The translations under genes were made by a program, and so were the position numbers. Of a DNA stretch of 64,000 nt, positions 61,456 to 64,000 are shown piece by piece. The stretch covers positions 62,001-126,000 of the forward strand of contig NZ_JAASQU010000002.1 of NCBI RefSeq assembly GCF_011762005.1, read 5' to 3'. The stretch's first letter is position 1. Each line of letters opens with the position of its first letter. Source of the DNA: Qipengyuania flava. GTDB lineage: Bacteria; Pseudomonadota; Alphaproteobacteria; Sphingomonadales; Sphingomonadaceae. The notes under the pieces were generated by a model. The model was not told where the DNA came from. It saw only the letters and a program-made list of their open reading frames with translations, and ran no database searches.

Positions 61456-62313
61456 ATGCCCTTGCTGATCGCCCAGTTGACCGATGTGCATATCGGCTTC
61501 GATCCGGACGCCCGTCCGGAGGAGCTCAACCGTATCCGCTTTCGTGCGGTGCTGGACCGGCTTAAGAACGCGCCGCACAAGCTCGACCTGCTGTTGCTGT
61601 CAGGGGACCTGACCGATCATGGCGATCGTGACAGTTTCGACAAGATCGCGGCGGTTCTATCGGACATCCCCTGTCCGATCTTACCGCTGGTCGGCAACCA
61701 TGACGATCGCGAGGAATTGCTCCGCGCCTTCCCCCAGACACCGTGCGAAGATGAGTTCCTGCACTATGTGGTGGAGCGCGACGGGCTGCGGATCATCTGC
61801 CTCGACACCTTCGAACCCGGTCGCCATGGCGGTGCCTTCTGCGAGCGTCGGCGCGACTGGTTGCGTAACGAATTGAAGAAAGGCGGCGCGCGCCCTTGCG
61901 TCATCTTCATGCACCACCCGCCGATCGTAAGCGGGATCGACTGGATGGATCCCGCCCCGACCGAACAATGGATCGTCAATTTCGGCGACGCGATCGACGG
62001 CTTCCAGGATGCCATTCTGGCAATCCATTGCGGCCATTTGCATCGCCGGGTGCATGCCCGGTTCAAAGGTATTCCCCTGGGCATCACGCCATCGGTAGCG
62101 CCGCTCGTCGCGCTCGACCTGCGCCCGATCGACGAAGACCGCGCCGACAATCGTGCGCTGATCACCACCGAACCCGCAAGCTATGCGCTGCATTTCTGGA
62201 ACGGGGAAGACCTCGTGACCCACTACGAAAGCTGCGGCGAGTGGGATGTACTCGCCCATTTCGGTGAGCACCTGAAGCCCATGGTTCGCGAAATGAAGGC
62301 CGAGCGCCGCTAG
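61456..62313 (+). CDS. Class III cyclic-nucleotide phosphodiesterase (CpdA-like metallophosphoesterase)
   Basis: 285 residues from ATG 61456 with GGGAGA upstream. The calcineurin-like motifs are complete: QLTDVH, SGDLTDHG, GNHDDREE, MHHPP and CGHLHRRVH. Length and layout match E. coli CpdA, which hydrolyses cAMP; some members act on other phosphoesters. It follows the FHA-cytochrome gene by 34 bases in the same operon as the cNMP-binding fusion, which makes cAMP removal a sensible role. Activity is not shown by sequence alone. Confidence 0.88.
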   Translation: MPLLIAQLTDVHIGFDPDARPEELNRIRFRAVLDRLKNAPHKLDLLLLSGDLTDHGDRDSFDKIAAVLSDIPCPILPLVGNHDDREELLRAFPQTPCEDEFLHYVVERDGLRIICLDTFEPGRHGGAFCERRRDWLRNELKKGGARPCVIFMHHPPIVSGIDWMDPAPTEQWIVNFGDAIDGFQDAILAIHCGHLHRRVHARFKGIPLGITPSVAPLVALDLRPIDEDRADNRALITTEPASYALHFWNGEDLVTHYESCGEWDVLAHFGEHLKPMVREMKAERR

Positions 62314-62383
62314 AGCAGACGCCGCCAGAACGTGGACTGACGCGCCAATAGCGGCGCATCTTCAGCCTCCCAGCGTCAGGAAG

Positions 62384-64000
62384 TCATTCGCCGGGTGCGC
62401 CCGCGTCCCGATCGAGCCACGGGCCGCGCCCGCCCACCCATGCAGTCATGTCGGGAGTGTCCGACACTTTCCACGGCACCCCGGCGCGGGTCAGGAACAG
62501 CTTTTCCATCTCCGCCCGGTTGAACGGCCGCGATCCGAGCCGCCCGAACACCGCCATCTGGCCGCCCGTCTCATCGACCCCCCGGTCGCGGTCGAGCCCC
62601 TTGCTGAGCGACAGCGCGGCGCCCTTGGTGCGGGCCCAGGCGATCAGTTCGGGCTTTGGTGCGGGGCTGAAACCGTAGAAATTCGGCTGGCTGTCCGGGG
62701 TGGTCAATTGCAATACCTTCAGCCCGTTGCGGCCATCCGCCACATAGGCGAACAGCGTCGCATTGGTCGAACCGACGATAACGTCCTCCGCATCGTCGAG
62801 CATGCCGTCGAGCGTCACCCGCTGGTAGAGTTTGGGCGCAAGCGGCCTGGTCACATCGAGGATGACCAGGCCGTCGCGCTTGGCCGCGACATAGGCATAG
62901 GTGCGCGCAACATAGATGCGCCGCGCCTCGGCTAGCGGAACCGTCGCCTGCGGCATCGCCACCGGATTGCGCATGTCGGTCACGTCGAACAGCTTCACGC
63001 CTTCGGCGTCGGTGACCCAGAGATAGCGGAACTGGATGGTCGAAGCGCGGGCATCGGTCAGCGCGCGCACCGCCATCAATTGCGGATCTGCAGGATCGGT
63101 GAGATCGATTGTCACCAAACCTGCATCGGCAGCGATATAAGCGATATCGCCCGCCAGAGTGACATGGCGCGCGCCTTTCAGGACACCATCCGGGTTCCAC
63201 GCCGTGGAGCCATCGGCAAAGCGCGTGCGATCGAGCTTGTTGTTGCGAAACTCGCCATCGGCCATCGTTTCGACATTGACCAGCACCAGCCCTTCGACCG
63301 CGTCGGTGATCACGGCGTAGTCGTAAATCGGCCGCATCGGCTGTTCCTGGTTCACCTGCAGCAGCGTCATCGGTGAGCCGTCGGCATTCAAGACCGGGTT
63401 ACCCTCGGCATCGCTCACCGGCGTCTGCGCCATCGCCTTGTTGCGGTCGGGCCGCACGGGCTGGTTGGTCGCCAGTGCCATGCAGGTCGCGTTGGTGGTC
63501 TTCACATGCGTGTCGTGCCCCGCCGCGCTGAATGGTGCGGTGAGGATGCGTTCGGATACGCCCTTGTTGGCGATCGAGGCCACGTCGTAGACGCGGAACC
63601 CGCCCTGGCCTTCGGCAACGAACATGTATTCGCCGCGCAATTGCAGGCAGCCGACACTGTCGCGCGTGCCTTCATGGACGTTGGCGAACTGTTCGAAGGC
63701 CTTCGTCTCGCCCCCGACATCCTCATCGAACGTCTTGCCACGCACCCAGTCCTTGAGCTCGCGATCGTTGTCCTCGACATGCATGCGCCAGTAATCGGGA
63801 TAGGCATAGCGATGCAGATAGCTGCCCAGCACCGCCTGCGGCTCGTCCCATTCGGTCACGCGCACCGCCTCGAAGCCGGTATCGAGACCCACCCACGCAT
63901 TCAGTCCGACGAAGTTGACGAAATTCGTGCCGAGCAGCAGCAGCTGGCTCATGATGGCATTGTTGTCGTCTGCTTCGGAAAGGTGGCAATCGCTGCAGGT
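62384..64000 (-). CDS. LVIVD beta-propeller protein with c-type haem motif (partial)
   Basis: 539 residues are visible and the frame runs off the right edge, so the N-terminus is missing. The first visible codons read CSDCH, a c-haem motif, just before the segment beginning MSQLLLLGTNFVNFVG; the 63952 ATG is internal, not the start. The rest is a propeller of LVIVD-type repeats (VEGLVLVNVETM, AGLVTIDLTDPADPQ, GVKLFDVTDMRNP, GLVILDVTRPLAP, NGLKVLQLTTPD). The missing part probably holds more haems and a secretion signal. It converges on the redox operon with 70 bases between. Such propellers are thought to be cell-surface or periplasmic. Confidence 0.85.
   Translation of the reverse strand, partial: TCSDCHLSEADDNNAIMSQLLLLGTNFVNFVGLNAWVGLDTGFEAVRVTEWDEPQAVLGSYLHRYAYPDYWRMHVEDNDRELKDWVRGKTFDEDVGGETKAFEQFANVHEGTRDSVGCLQLRGEYMFVAEGQGGFRVYDVASIANKGVSERILTAPFSAAGHDTHVKTTNATCMALATNQPVRPDRNKAMAQTPVSDAEGNPVLNADGSPMTLLQVNQEQPMRPIYDYAVITDAVEGLVLVNVETMADGEFRNNKLDRTRFADGSTAWNPDGVLKGARHVTLAGDIAYIAADAGLVTIDLTDPADPQLMAVRALTDARASTIQFRYLWVTDAEGVKLFDVTDMRNPVAMPQATVPLAEARRIYVARTYAYVAAKRDGLVILDVTRPLAPKLYQRVTLDGMLDDAEDVIVGSTNATLFAYVADGRNGLKVLQLTTPDSQPNFYGFSPAPKPELIAWARTKGAALSLSKGLDRDRGVDETGGQMAVFGRLGSRPFNRAEMEKLFLTRAGVPWKVSDTPDMTAWVGGRGPWLDRDAGAPGE

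Noticed and set aside
62590-62640. Peptide LSLSKG, often a sign of a REP element inserted in a coding region
   Set aside because: The codons (CTGTCGCTCAGCAAGGGG) do not match the usual CTGAGCTTGTCGAAGGG element, so it is probably chance or fully ameliorated.
1-64000. CRISPR array, prophage, insertion sequence or integrase
   Set aside because: No regularly spaced repeats, transposase or phage genes were seen on either strand.

Overview
The window is GC-rich, gene-dense DNA from an alphaproteobacterium, most likely order Sphingomonadales and probably near Erythrobacter. This placement is an inference. It rests on the crtY-crtI-crtB carotenoid locus, frequent GTG and TTG starts with Shine-Dalgarno (SD) sites, and a repertoire of LacI regulator, TolB-propeller amidohydrolase, DUF885, MipA, SDR and acyl-CoA genes. 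No prophage, transposase, CRISPR array or rRNA gene is visible. One tRNA, tRNA-Gly(CCC), is present, and no gene-free stretch exceeds 300 bases.

Layout: 45-7208 is the end of a chemotaxis locus: cheY, cheB, cheR, a membrane GGDEF-EAL protein and two chemoreceptors whose signalling halves are nearly identical. 7269-11653 (minus) is a LacI regulator with a secreted TolB-propeller/amidohydrolase. 11825-16068 carries a Baeyer-Villiger-type monooxygenase, a CinA/MoaB-like protein, a polysaccharide deacetylase-like protein and a GNAT/FemAB-like protein. 16065-21245 holds the secE-nusG and rplK-rplA ribosomal/transcription genes on the minus strand, split by three plus-strand genes (aspartyl protease, small membrane protein, His/Met-rich envelope protein). 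21252-28691 carries a 9-bp tandem repeat, an alanine/sodium symporter, a 49-residue ORF, a GT87-like membrane protein, DUF885, an amidohydrolase and MipA.

28805-33148 is the carotenoid operon crtY-crtI-(LOG)-crtB. 33292-36826 encodes a two-subunit acyl-CoA carboxylase whose alpha gene lies between two REP-like palindromic repeats. 36823-42447 carries an MFS transporter, dinB, Nudix, pgl, dps, a degenerate GDT1-like membrane protein and an SDR. 42665-44985 holds a Cds1-like PLP enzyme and a DUF819 protein. 45074-52409 is a valine-catabolism cluster: mmsA, isobutyryl-CoA dehydrogenase, HIBYL-CoA hydrolase, enoyl-CoA hydratase and mmsB, with small lipoproteins, a RidA-like and a VOC protein between them. 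52396-56185 holds an Nmad3-like protein, a MobA-like nucleotidyltransferase, a flippase and a TPR protein.

The most interesting part is 56310-64000. It encodes an 816-residue fusion (pyridine-nucleotide/FAD oxidoreductase, two cyclic-nucleotide-binding domains, four 4Fe-4S motifs), a cytochrome-b-like membrane protein, an FHA-TM-decahaem cytochrome c and a class III (CpdA-type) phosphodiesterase. A convergent LVIVD-propeller protein with a haem motif runs off the right edge. Read together, this looks like a transmembrane electron-transfer chain gated by cyclic nucleotides, and possibly by phospho-peptides. I know of no characterised equivalent. The domain calls come from the sequence; the functional model is inference.
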